48,550 nucleotides of DNA from Mycoemilia scoparia (Eukaryota; Kickxellomycota; Kickxellomycetes; Kickxellales; Kickxellaceae): NCBI GenBank assembly GCA_027575805.1, contig JANBPU010000122.1, positions 1 through 48,550 on the forward strand. Direction: 5' to 3'. A model generated the notes under the pieces. That model saw only the letters and a program-made list of their open reading frames with translations. It did no database searches and had not been told where the DNA came from. The position numbers were made by a program, and so were the translations under genes. Of this stretch, positions 10,684-22,422 are shown piece by piece (positions within the stretch are counted from its first letter, which is position 1; the number at the start of each line of letters is the position of its first letter).

Positions 10684-12151
10684 CCACCAAGATGATGCTT
10701 GTCGACTGTGCTTCTTTTTCTTATAGTGTTGGACAGGTATAATTGTTAGGCTATATATGCCTCGGAAACTGTTTCTCTGGACATGTGGTGTTGATATCAG
10801 TATACCTGAACTTTTTGCCTCAAGCGTAACCTCATATCGCCATCATTAACACTCAGTAGTACGAATAGAATCCCAGAAAGAACTTGTATAGGCATGTTGT
10901 TTATCATTTATACCTATTTATAAACCTATTTATCAAACCACAGTGATTTATATTTAAACATTTCACTGTCACTCACATAGTACAAGTGCTCCCACTTCAC
11001 ATATACCATCCTGTAAACAAAGAAATGGTTCTAGTGCTTGGCTTGGCTGTTGTAAGTGATTGTGCATGTGAGTGTGAGTATACTCTCACATTCCCTTTAA
11101 TTGTAACTGATAACTCTATTTTTAACAATCACCCACACAAAGACAAACGATCCGCTGATAGCACATTACTTGTAATAAGCCCGCAAATAACTATTAAAAC
11201 ACCCTTTAACTGCTGTTTATAAACCCCTTCCTGTTTGCTTTGGCCCTATTTCTTCTCTTGAATTGTTATAAAGAAACATACAGTAGTATGATTTGAAGTG
11301 CGTCACATCATTTGATCCAACGAATGTTGTTCTATGGCCCAGAGCCGTTGTGGAACAGTGAACTAGGGTTTAAATATAGAACACTTATTTGTACGAAAGA
11401 TAGCATGCATTAGCTAATATACATTGGTTTTGTGTATGTATAAAGAGCCATGGCCAACCGAGCTGTATTTTACAATCTTTAGGCATTAGATATCTGACAA
11501 CTTTTCATTAGTATGCCACATTAATTGTAATGCAGCTCATATAAACATACTAAAGAGTATGTCTGTCAAGGCTTGAATAGCTTGCATCGTTTACGTTGAA
11601 TATTTCATATAGATAGATACCTTTTAGATGGTATAACTTATATTACACTGGCTGTGGCCAAGCCAAAACAAATGTGTGTATCCTCATGCCAGTGATTAAA
11701 CCTAATTTTAGAACAATGATGGCCAGATGTGAACTTGTTTGGGTAGAATTGGCTATTACTGGATATGCATGTAAACCAGCAACAAGCATTTCTCACATAG
11801 AGGCGCTATAATATTTGGTGGGTGGTTTTGTTGGAAATTTTTAATCACGCGTTAATAGCCAAGCAGTCCATGCTCTCATCAATGGCTTTATCAAACATAG
11901 TACCATAGAGCAAAAACATTTGCCATTGAATACTGACTTCTGCTAGATATCGATGCATTGTTGTTGATCCAAAGTTTTTTGGTCTAGGAGCAAAGACATC
12001 TATTCAATGTACCTCCATTTAAAAGCTTAAAGTAATCTCAAATAGCTTGAATTTCAATGGATTTTAAATTCTTTAGAATAATTTATTAGCACCAAAGCGG
12101 CCTTTTAGGCTATTGCTTTTCTCACTTGGATCTGCCTGAGAATGGGTTTTC

Positions 12152-12173
12152 AAATAATGAAATTTCATTATTT
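12152..12173. repeat. 22-bp perfect palindrome
   Basis: AAATAATGAAA followed directly by its reverse complement, with no loop. It lies about 310 nt upstream of the LRR gene start. It could be a homodimer binding site or a chance AT-rich palindrome. Confidence 0.8.
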
Positions 12174-12479
12174 CGGTTCTAATAAACTTGTAAGAAATCC
12201 ATTAGAAATGCATTGGTTTTGATATATTCTAGAAATGTATTTTTTATAACAAAGTTCAAAAACTTAAAGCTGTTTATACTTCATTCAGTAAAGTCTGTTT
12301 CTAAGCTATATGGATACTTTTTAAACTTTAAAAAAGCATATAAATACCAACCGATTTTCTTCAACATTTCACACAGTATAATAGTACTACAGCGTCCATT
12401 CGCACATACTTTACGCCTCATAAAAGTAAAAAACTTTATTTAATTTCTGAAGCACACAAAAATATCATCATAACACAAA

Positions 12480-14276
12480 ATGACATCAACAAACACTCGC
12501 GATGTGTCCAGCAATATCTTCCACTCTCACCTTGCAGTAGGCCAATCCAAGAAAAATTACGAGGCCGCGTCCCTCGATCTAAAACCAAACGACTATATCT
12601 GGGTACCATCAGAACTAATAGACTCTTCAAACAACAAATTAGTATTGCCACTAGTAATGGCAATCCAGTATTTCGAAAGGAGAAAAAGAAAATTTACTTA
12701 TTTCGGTGAATCTATTCGGGCCAGCAGCATTGATGGGAGTTACGTCAAGGTAGTCTATAGAGATAGTCCAGCCAAATTTATGAAGATGATTTCATGGATT
12801 TATCCGAATGCCCGTTACTTTAAGCTCAAAAGTTTCCCACAAGAAGGCGAAATTCTAGAGGAGCTATTCAAAGCATATCCAAATATGCTTGGCTTGAACC
12901 TACAACCTATCGATGATAGCGATGACCACAATGGAGATTCGGCATTTTCTAGCGATGTTGCTGACAATAGGTTCCTCGAAAGGCTGAATAAGCCACTAGA
13001 TGACTTCTTTAAAAGAAACCAAAGCTATATACGTTACCTTGAAATCAATGATAGAGTTATTGGTCTTAAAACAATCCGACTTATATGCAAATCTTGTAGA
13101 AATCTCCAGACTTGGACTTTTTCTAGTTACTTTGATGAAATAACTTTGCGAAAAACGACATTCCGATTGGATTCCTTGCATAGCCTGACCATCTCCTTTT
13201 ATTTATTAAATGGCAACGAAAAGGTACTGTCGCACATTGACTTTTGCACATTGGGTAGATTTCCGAACCTCAGGAACTTTATCATTAAGGATGTCTGCAA
13301 ACTAAAGCCAAATGTCTGCCCAGAGGAACCCTGTGAAAAGAAACGCCGGCTGTCTTACTATCAGGACGAATCAGACAGATATTCTTTATCTCGAGCATTG
13401 GGAAAGATGTTCAAGAACAACCTTTCGAAGTGGAAACTTCTTACATACCTTAATTGTTATATCATAAATAACGACATAGTATTGGCTATCGTAGAAAGCT
13501 GTCCAAATATTTTGGAGCTTTATGCTCCTTACATTATTGATCCAATGTTTAAAAAGGCATCAGAACCTTTGGAGGCACAATCTCACAACTTTAAACCTAC
13601 CAATGGCGCCGTTTTGACGAATGATGGGCTGGTTGATGCAATCGTCAAGATACCAAACCTCGAGAAACTATATTTAGGTTACAAGGACAATTTGAGAAAT
13701 GAGTTTATCGATAAGAATTTCATATATACCTTTGGCAAGGTTATTAGTAATTTGGGTAGCTTTAAAGGAAGAACAAGCGTAGAAAACTATGAATTCGAGG
13801 ATGCGACACTAAAGTTTATATACAATATCAAGGATTTTTGGGTACGTGGCACTGCCATCCCTGGTTTGGATTTGTCTAGACTGTATTCATATCTTCCATG
13901 TCTTAAAGTAGCGTACTTTGAAGCCTCAGAAGACCAACCACCTCATCAAGATACTTATAATTCTGTGTATGATGATGATAATAATAATGACGATAATAAT
14001 GATGATGATGATAATAGCAATCATAAAATTATTAAAGTCAAAGGTGGGGGAGAATCAATTCCACCAAAACTTGTAACAGATATGGTTAATACTGGGGTTA
14101 GCCATTTCGCCATCAAGAAGTTGTACTATGAGTGTGGGTTCAAGGATAAAGTGGGACAGCGCTATAAAGGAGGATGTGCCAATGAATTTCAAGAGTATTT
14201 CAAAAGACATTTTACCAGTGTGATTCCAAATCTTGAAGATATTCATATTATGGAAAAGCCGCCCCACGCCAAATAA
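12480..14276 (+). CDS. Leucine-rich-repeat-like (F-box/LRR type) hypothetical protein
   Basis: A single-exon frame of 598 aa starting at the first ATG. Irregular leucine-rich repeats run through residues about 110-480: segments such as YPNMLGLNLQPI, CRNLQTWTF, LGRFPNLRNFIIKDV, CPNILELYAP, IPNLEKLYLGY and YLPCLKVAYFEA recur at 25-60 residue spacing. This matches degenerate LRRs common in large F-box-like families of Mucoromycota. I cannot see a clear N-terminal F-box; residues 30-60 (YIWVPSELID..VLPLVMAIQYF) sit where one would be and may be a decayed version. Residues about 497-516 form an Asp/Asn tract encoded by a GAT/AAT repeat. An adaptor role in ubiquitin ligation is only inference. A TATA-like box lies at about 12340. 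Confidence 0.75.
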   Translation: MTSTNTRDVSSNIFHSHLAVGQSKKNYEAASLDLKPNDYIWVPSELIDSSNNKLVLPLVMAIQYFERRKRKFTYFGESIRASSIDGSYVKVVYRDSPAKFMKMISWIYPNARYFKLKSFPQEGEILEELFKAYPNMLGLNLQPIDDSDDHNGDSAFSSDVADNRFLERLNKPLDDFFKRNQSYIRYLEINDRVIGLKTIRLICKSCRNLQTWTFSSYFDEITLRKTTFRLDSLHSLTISFYLLNGNEKVLSHIDFCTLGRFPNLRNFIIKDVCKLKPNVCPEEPCEKKRRLSYYQDESDRYSLSRALGKMFKNNLSKWKLLTYLNCYIINNDIVLAIVESCPNILELYAPYIIDPMFKKASEPLEAQSHNFKPTNGAVLTNDGLVDAIVKIPNLEKLYLGYKDNLRNEFIDKNFIYTFGKVISNLGSFKGRTSVENYEFEDATLKFIYNIKDFWVRGTAIPGLDLSRLYSYLPCLKVAYFEASEDQPPHQDTYNSVYDDDNNNDDNNDDDDNSNHKIIKVKGGGESIPPKLVTDMVNTGVSHFAIKKLYYECGFKDKVGQRYKGGCANEFQEYFKRHFTSVIPNLEDIHIMEKPPHAK

Positions 14277-15032
14277 TATGATTTATTTTGTTTTTTTATT
14301 TCCATACTTCCACTAGTCTTTATAAAATTTCCTTTTATTAATAATAGAGTCTATTTCAAAGTTTATTTAGTATTATAGTAACTTACTTGAGAGCAAGAAT
14401 GTTGATTTTCAGACAATCCGTCACTTTTTGACAGGCATTATACAATTAGCAATTAAACTTTGGTTCTTGCATATCCCTAATGCCCACTTTTGAATGTGTA
14501 ACACTTCACTCGTATATATTTAGTGATAAAAGTTCGACAAACAAATCTAACATTCAAAAGTTGGTTGATTTTCGAATGGTCAGTGCATGTGAACCTGGGA
14601 TGCATAGATCACTTAACCCCATAACAGTCACCAGCTATGCTTCAATGTCATTGCCAATATTAACCACTAAGCATACACTCATATCGGTCCTATCTTTAAT
14701 TTTATTCGAGACTGGTGGTGTCAAGTGACTGACAAGCAGACATACACAAGATCATCACTGCTCTTGATTCTACCCTACATCCATTACTGTGTGTGGACTA
14801 TTTTGACGCTGCGTCATCGTTATTTTAATCCCAACTTCTGAATCTTTTATCTTCACTTCACTTCACTTTATTCCCTTCCTATATCAACGCACCTATTCTT
14901 GCGATATATAAAACACCCTAAATATCCTGCGGCTTTCTTATCCTTTTCTTGGTCCTTGAGGACACTAGAGCGCACACATTCACATTTTCTTGTAATTTAG
15001 CAAAAAATACACACAGCCAATACTTTAATAAA
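14277..15032. other. Spacer between LRR gene and lipin; lipin promoter
   Basis: Short frames only. A TATA box (TATATAAAA, about 14905-14913) lies about 120 nt before the lipin ATG and is preceded by CT/CACTT-rich tracts (14850-14880). Otherwise nothing is seen. Confidence 0.6.
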
Positions 15033-18000
15033 ATGCAGTATGTTGGGAAGGTAATTTCGTCGGTTTCTGGGTTCTACAAAGAGCTCAACCCAGCTACACT
15101 GACGGGAGCCATAGACATTGTTGTAGTCAAGGATTCGAATGACGAAATGCAATGTTCGCCATGGCATGTTCGTTTTGGAAAACTACAGCTTTTGAGGCCA
15201 TCAGATAAGGTGGTAAGTATCCTTTCACACAAATCATCGATTTACTATTACTCTGCTACTGTCATGCCTTACCAATAGACTAGCATGTGTTCCCACACTC
15301 TTCCAAGATCTCTCCCCCTCTCCCTCTCCCTCCTATTCACCACATCCAAAAACATCCATGCATGATATCATGCCTAAATGCCAATTGCCAGATGGCCTAT
15401 GTGTGAGAAAATAGATGACAGAAGAGGGGCATAAAGAAGAATGGGAGAACGATGGGAAATATTGTTTTTAATCCTTGGCAGCTTTATCATGGGCCATGAA
15501 TTTCTAAAAAAGCTGAAACTATTTACTGTTGATATAGGTTGAGCTGATTGTCAATGATAAGGAATCAGACATTCACATGAAAGTCGATGAAACTGGTGAA
15601 GCGTTTTTTGTCTTGGAAACCGATAATCCAGTGCCCAGCGACATTGCTACATCACCAATTGCATCACCACTAACATCACCAGATACCTCACCAGAGCCAT
15701 CAATTAGAGGAGACACAGTAAGCAAACATTCAGCTGGCTACCATATTGAGTAGAAACCAAGCGTACATATTAGATTGCTTGTCCTTTTTGTGTGTATAGG
15801 AGCCAGATTATCTTGATTTGGGAAGCCAGACACGCTCCAACAAGGATATTATAAAAGCTGATGGGTACTATAGTCTATCTAGTGATCAAGAACCTGAAGA
15901 TGACGATGATGACGACCATGATGCCTTGGAAATTGGCGGCAAAATGTCTTCAGATTACTTAGCTAGTAATAATGGAGTGTTTCCAGCTCTTTCTATGCCC
16001 CAGGGTGGTCGTGGTATGTAGCCTCCTTTATCGTAATACTGTATATCCAGTGCCCAAGTTGTATATATTGATACTAACCAAGTGATATCTGCTTTGCAAC
16101 TGGTTTTATAGTCGGATCTCGAGGCTCTAGATCTCAGTCTTTCAGTGCACCATCTTACACTTCTTCAAGCCCCCTTAAAAGAAGCATTCGATCCAATGAT
16201 TTAACCAAGCACCAGCCATTTAGACGTGTGCGTTCTTCAGGAAGTCTGGGCGATATAGCTGAAGCTGATGCTGAAAAGGAGATGGACCAAATACCCGAGG
16301 AAGATATGCTAGTGAGTAAATGGATCCGCCGGTAAGTTGTGCATAATGGTGACTCGATTATAAAAATATTTGATATTGCAGATTTTATAACAACAATGTA
16401 AATGTAATTTAGACTTCCTACTGATGGACATCGCCCGATGAGCGTAGTCAGTGATTCGGAATATATTTATACAAAGGAAGCAGAGAATACCAGACTAGTG
16501 GATGATGATGACGACCTAAATAAAGTGCATTCAGGATGGGACTGGGGCGCCCAAGTATCAATCAGCAGAACTCAAACCAGACAGCTCGATGGAGAGGAAG
16601 AGGAAAGTATTGAATCCACAGAATCAGACAAAGTGACTAATAAAAGTGCCAATCAATCAACACAAGTTCCGTCAGCATCTCATCCCAAAAGAGTAGTAAA
16701 CTTCAAAAAGCTATCAGCGTCACTTTGTGGCACGGAAGTAATCCTTGAAGCTAAGACTAGCAACAAAGCACGCGAGGCTTTTGACAAGGAGTTGATCCCC
16801 TACACCACATTTACATCAGATTCCTTGCAGACTCTCAATGATCCCAAGGCAGTATTTCGAGAAGGGGATGCTTACTACACCTGGGAATCAGTTGCCCAAG
16901 CACTATTGATGCCGCTTTTGTACGGATCAGATGCCATGGCCACTCCCCTAGCCGATTTTACTGAAGAGCAAAACGAACTCAACAAGAGACACACAGAAAT
17001 ATCAGTCTTGGATAATGATACCAAAAAGGCCGACGTTGTAAAAAAGAGAAAGAGCTCATGGAAGTGGTGGGGCAAGGACGAGACAGATGGAAGCAGCACT
17101 ACCACCCTCTCACCCGATCAAAAAGCTGCTGCTAGCTTTAAACATAGTTATGCGAAGAGCGATACAGATATTGTTCAGACCCATCATGACATCCCGTCGT
17201 CATCAGACGAAGAAGTTTCTTCCTTGGTTGTTTCGGCCAAGAAATACGCCAAGACCCTAAGACTAACGCCTGACCAGCTGGCATCTCTTGACCTTAAAAT
17301 GGGTATGAACAAGGTTGTTTTCAGAGTAAAGTCAAACAATGCGTATAGCGAGGCAAGAATATTTCTCTATGATACTACGGCTCAGATCGTGATCTCTGAC
17401 ATTGATGGCACTATAACCAAGTCCGATGTGATGGGCCACTTATTCAACATGGTTGGCAAGGACTGGACACATACTGGTGTAGCAAAACTCTTTACTGACA
17501 TCATGAACAATGGGTACGAGATACTTTATCTTACAGCAAGGGCCATTGGCCAGTCAGACAGTACCAGAGAGTTTTTGCGAAATGTCAACCAGGATGGATA
17601 CACTTTGCCCGATGGACCCCTACTTCTTTCTCCAGATAGGCTATTCACTTCCTTCCATAGAGAGGTCATACTCAAGCGTCCACAAGAGTTCAAGATGACT
17701 TGCCTTAGGCAGATCCGTAACTTATTCGAAAACCAGTCACCCTTCTATGCAGGTTTTGGTAACCGCATCACTGATGCCATGTCTTACCGCAGTGTAAATA
17801 TTCCCGTGTCACGGATATGTACGATTGACTCAACAGGAAAGATCAAGCTCGAGCTGCTTCATGGCTACAACTCATCATATGTAGAAATGAATGATCTAGT
17901 AGATTTTATGTTCCCGCAGCTATCTTCCAAGATAGATCCTAAATACAATGACTGGGAGTACTGGAAGAATCCAATCAACGATGCCGATATAGACTTTGAC

Positions 18001-19170
18001 GAAATTGCAAGGCAAGAGGAAAAAAATCTCAAGGAGAAACAGGCCCAGAAAAAACTCTCGGAGAAAAAATCAGCTTCGCTGTCCAAGAAATCACCAGTGG
18101 GGCTGAAGTCAATGAAGTCTGGGATCCTTATCCCATCAGCCTCTACATTCTCTGCAGCAAATTTACCTAAGGTTACTGATAGAAAGAAAGTATATGGATC
18201 CGGAAATCTTGGTCAAGGTTTATACAATTTACCAGCATCAGCAGAATCTGTGGGTGTACATGCTGAACGACCATCCAGTGACTACTTGACCAACAATACA
18301 ATATATTCTGATAAAACTCAACGGGTAGGCATGAATTCTCTTCCAGCAGAGAGATCAGCAGGTACTAACCAAGCACCAATATCGGCTTCTAATCAAAGGG
18401 AAGAAGGGCAGTATAGCAATGATTCCAAAACCCCTGGCGCTTCACAGCGCTCTACAGGTAGTGGGATCGAAAAGGAGTATGCTGGAAATAGAGCTTTGGA
18501 AAGGAAATCGACATCTGCAAACTTATTAGCATCGTTTGTATCAAGAACTTTCAGTGGCTCTGATTCAAAGCAACCAAATATTACCCCACAAATCCAGGGA
18601 CAACAGCAGTACGGACAGCAGCAAGATTCAACACCTGAACCTGTTGAAGAGGACATGGCAGTATATTTGTCACCGATGGAGCAAGCCAGGATATCTATGA
18701 TGCAAAAGTATGCAACAATGTCAGTAAGCAGCAATACAGAAAAACAGAAACCATTATCCTCACGAGAAACAGCACCAGCACCGCCATCACCATCATCACC
18801 CAAGAGCGATGGAGAGGCATTTGATATGACACATGCCAATGACAGGAAGGATAATTATCAAGGATTAGGAATCGCTGGTCGTCAGATAAAATCATTCGAT
18901 AGTAGTACTGCAAAGAACAACAGCTACCAACCGGATCAGCATCATAATCCTTCAAATCTCAAACCAACCAGTATACAGCCATCATCGTCAACTCCAGGTA
19001 TATCCAACGATCCAAATGCGTCAAGTGAGCAGAATGAAGGCGCAAACAACGTGGTGGATAACTATGGTGAAGATGATGAGGAATTGGGGTATGACTCTGA
19101 GGACGACGATAGCGATGCCATGTCATCAGTTAGCAGGGAGATCGACTTGAACGCTTTCCCTTACCTGTAA
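15033..19170 (+). CDS. Lipin-type phosphatidate phosphatase (Pah1/Ned1 family), 5 exons
   Basis: Exons are 15033-15212, 15538-15717, 15800-16013, 16112-16331 and 16413-19170, giving 1183 aa. Introns are 325, 82, 98 and 81 nt. The N-LIP domain starts at residue 1 (MQYVGKVISSVSGFYKELN, then SPWHVRFGKLQ). The C-LIP/HAD domain carries the catalytic DxDxT motif as DIDGT (residues 594-598, followed by ITKSDVMGHLF). Lipins dephosphorylate phosphatidic acid to diacylglycerol at the ER/nuclear membrane and so control storage lipid against phospholipid synthesis. After the HAD domain, WEYWKNPINDADID (W about 779) corresponds to the conserved Trp-containing segment needed for Pah1 function. A long Ser/Gln/Pro-rich tail follows, ending in an acidic stretch (GEDDEELGYDSEDDDSD). 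In yeast an acidic tail recruits the Nem1-Spo7 phosphatase, so similar control is likely. Many Ser-Pro sites fit phospho-regulation. Intron 1 contains a CT-rich tract. Confidence 0.95.
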
Positions 19171-19635
19171 TTTAATTCATATACGATAACAGACATTCCT
19201 TGTTATTTGGTGAGACTTTACTTGGGATCAGATGTATTGTAGACAGTAGTGCGCCTCAATCAGATTTAGACCCAATTATGAGCCAATTGATATTCAGCTC
19301 TCGGGAACCCACCATTTTGTCTAAGGCCTGTAAAACCTGTCCATTTTCTCAGGATTGTGTGAATTTAGTATTAATAAATGATTAACTTATTTTATATCAA
19401 ATATACACGCTACATATCTATCTACTTCCCAATCTAAGATGTGGGATATAGTAGACATCATCAAGTCATAAATTTCATGGACCAATGTATAAATATGTGT
19501 TTGTGTATATTTGGAAAATTTGAGGTCAAAATCATACAAAATAATAGCAGTTTGTGAGAGCAGAAGGTTATATCAAGGAGCCAACTCATCTATCATGTGC
19601 CCTCACAAAGTATACTAACGAGACTATCTGTGTCT
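19171..19635. other. Convergent 3' spacer between lipin and QCR7
   Basis: The two genes converge here. AT-rich 3' UTR-like sequence with AATAAA-like signals (for example near 19373). No gene is supported. Confidence 0.6.
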
Positions 19636-20418
19636 TTATTTCTTGTGAACAACCTTGAGAGAGTTGAACATGTTACGCTCAGCAACCTCGGCTTCGACTT
19701 CCTCAAGGATTGGGAGGAGATAAGAGACGTCCTATGGTTAATTTATCGCATTAAGCGCAGAGATATAGCAGATTTTGTAATTAGTATGTGTTTCATAAAT
19801 CCATATTGCAAAATGATAATCTGTGCACAAATAAACAAACAACAGCCAGAAATATGCTTACTTCTTCGGGTTTGGTCCATTGAGAGGGAGGAAGCTCGAT
19901 TTGGGACAAGTCACATTGGAAAGCTCTCTTGATGCGGTAATATCTGGCATCAATCTGGTCATTTGGAACTCTCCTCAAGGCCTCGGTAACCTCTGGGTTC
20001 TCTTCGATAATCAAATCATCATAGAGCAAACCTGTAGATTATTTTATATGTCCCAAACACATGGAAAAATATGAATTCAAACTATGATTAGTACTGGATT
20101 CAAGACAAATCCTAAAACTGTTTTATAGAAATAAAGGAAAGACACGATATATATATTATATATATATATCGTGTCTTTTCTCAAGTACTTTCACCACAAT
20201 ATCACTAAAGCCCGCGCCAATTTTGGTGCTGCTAATGATTGCGTTATATAAAGCATTTGGAACTCTTATGTGTACTACATAGATATCAAGTAAATTAGAA
20301 TCCCCAATAACTTACCAAGGCGTCTATAACCAGAGGCATTGACCCAAGACTGGGCGAATGGGCGAAGAACAGTACGAAGGGCACTGCAGTTTTCAAGAGC
20401 TCTTGCAATGGCGGCCAT
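19636..20418 (-). CDS. QCR7: Cytochrome bc1 complex subunit 7 (QCR7/UQCRB family), 3 exons
   Basis: Exons on the minus strand are 20418-20316, 20031-19862 and 19731-19636, giving 122 aa, close to the roughly 110-130 aa usual for the family. Introns are 284 and 130 nt, both GT-AG. Conserved features include SGYRRLGLLYDDLI, then EALRRVP, ARYYRIKRAFQ, and LPPSQWTKPEED with YLLPILEEVEAE. Subunit 7 (the 14-kDa type) sits on the matrix side of complex III next to cytochrome b and is needed for its assembly in the inner mitochondrial membrane. No cleavable targeting peptide is expected. Intron 1 contains a 19-bp perfect hairpin (20138-20178). The 5' region has a GA-repeat tract (about 20537-20552). 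Confidence 0.95.
20138..20178. repeat. Perfect 19-bp-stem hairpin in QCR7 intron 1
   Basis: The left arm (AAAGACACG then an AT run) and right arm pair perfectly over 19 bp with a 3-nt centre. It lies wholly within the 284-nt first intron of QCR7. It could be a solo remnant of a foldback element or an (AT)n expansion between inverted GACACG ends. Confidence 0.85.
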
Positions 20419-22422
20419 TACTATTATTATAAGTATATATGTAAATTGATCGAAACCACGTAACTTTTATTCTAGAGATTTGTTAGAATCTAAAGAATTG
20501 AAGAGAATGTCTTGGGATTTGAAAGGTATGAAAAGAGAGAGAGAGAGAGAAAGCTGTAGATAAAACAACACACAAGACAAGAAGCGATAAAAATGATCAC
20601 TGTAACCTGCCAGCACTGGTCATCATCATCTGTATGTGCTTTTTTCAAGGACTTCAGTTATGATTAAGTTCTCCCTTTCTCGTATTTCTCGCTCGCTCTC
20701 GTGCTTCCCCTGCACCCCCTTATCAGTTAATTCAAAACAGCCAATGGTGGTCAAGAGATCACTGGCATTTTTGATTGAAAACTTGAGGCAATTAATTTGT
20801 AATCAGATCAAGAAATACCAGGCTGGGATTGTGCAAAGACCACTAGTAAAGGTGGTATTTTTTGGCGCTTTTGATTCTTTGTTTCTAACAAATTGACCTC
20901 GGCTCTTTGATCCCTTTCAGTTTTAGCCATTCATTTACAAAAAAGAACTCAAGTATATATACGATTAGATAAAGCGATGGCTAAACTAATTGAAAATGTA
21001 GATGTGCTTCATCAGCGATGCCTGTTTTAGACTTTCTTTATTGTTAGGAGCAGGGTCAATGGACCTCCCCTGGGTCCCAAACCTGAGGACGGAGCATAGG
21101 AGCTCTGCTGTTCAACTATAGAGGAAAATCACAAACATTGGCATTCTTGGCGATGTCCCTTGTTAGTACTCATCAGTATGCCATATGTTGGTTAAATACC
21201 ACTTACCATAGTTTTCATAGAATATAAATACCCCCCCTTTAAACGCTTTCTAGTGTTGAAGTAAGAAATGAAAATTCTTTAACTATTCAACTACTTAGAG
21301 ATTAAGAGTCTCATCGCTTCTGTAACTCACGTTTAACTCGACCCTAACTGACAATGGAATCAATCATCTTAACTCCCGAATCAAACCATGTTGCATGGTT
21401 TGATTTATCGATATCTATGTTGAGTCTGTAATTGCATGGACTATAACAAAGATATAAATGATATAATCACTCACAATTAAAAACTTTCATCTTCCTCCGC
21501 TCCCCTCCCCCCCCCAAACCAACAAACAAACAATATCACGCCGGCTAATATTCGTTCCTTTTTTGTCTGCAACTCTAAATGCACACACACCCCGTTTAGG
21601 AAACTCCTCCGAGTTCGGAACCCATTTTTAATACAAAAGTATTCATAAATACCATTTAATAGCCAGAATTTGACACAATCATTGAAGATCTTTACAAGAA
21701 CTGGCACATTAACTTTATTATCAGTACATGTATCTTGACAGAAGAAAGAGAAAGAGAGGAAGAGAGAGGTATCGAATCACTGACCACTTGACTACCCAAA
21801 AGATCCTATAGACTGATTGGCTTTCATTGTGACCGGCTGCTTGGCCTCACTTTGAACGTCCTTATTTATATCTTTGACAGATTACATACAAATTAAAACG
21901 GTTCACAGAAAGCCGAAAGCCCAAGGGCAGCAAAGGAACCTGTACTCTTTTCACTCCAAAATGCAGGTCGAAAAACAAGGAACACTTTGCTTGGGCTCTA
22001 CACCCATATCATATGGATGTGCATGTCTTTTCTGGCACATGCAAAGGGCTAGTTTGTGACCCAGAGTGACTATTCGTTTGCATAAAGGCTTGGGGCTGGA
22101 GGGTAAAGAATGGAAGGATTTCATTTATAATGGCCGATGACGACTATGACAGTGGTAGTAGCAACAGATTTTATTTTACCAAACAGCCACAACCGCTAGC
22201 CCTGTTTCTCTTGGCACAGACACTTTCGCTCCTTTTCTCTTTTTTTTTCTGATTCCAACATCCTCTAATACTTTTTTATATATTTTATTTTCTCGCCTGC
22301 CCTCTTCCTTTTTCTTTCTTACACTTTTTACTGTTATGTTATCTCATTCTTGATAATATACTACAGCAACTACCATAGTAACGAGACACAGCAAGTATTG
22401 GAAGTTCTGTTTCAATAGTATT
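20419..22422. other. Divergent spacer between QCR7 and the TRP channel gene
   Basis: No gene supported. Contents: GA repeat near 20537-20552; a patch at 21050-21115 rich in short inverted GAGCAG/CTGCTC-type segments; a perfect 12-bp hairpin at 21379-21405; homopolymer C tracts near 21230 and 21505; pyrimidine-rich sequence before the channel ATG (22220-22320). The last is probably the promoter and leader of the channel gene. Confidence 0.55.
21379..21405. repeat. 12-bp perfect inverted repeat with 3-nt loop
   Basis: AATCAAACCATG, loop TTG, then CATGGTTTGATT. A compact hairpin in the spacer between QCR7 and the TRP channel gene. Confidence 0.85.

Larger units (their letters stand above)
9794..12479. 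other. Spacer between divergent receptor and LRR genes; one MITE and one perfect palindrome
   Basis: This AT-rich stretch of 2.7 kb has no supported gene. A 98-codon frame from 10031 lacks gene-like composition. It contains a diverged copy of the 103-bp MITE (10582-10683) and a 22-bp perfect palindrome (12152-12173). A TATA-like TATAAATA near 12340, about 130 nt before the ATG of the LRR gene, is a probable promoter element. Confidence 0.6.

Noticed and set aside
21024..21352. Possible solo LTR (TGTTTT...CTGACA with an internal TATAAATA)
   Set aside because: The boundaries are guesses, the 5-bp flanks do not match as a target duplication, and no primer-binding site or second copy was seen.
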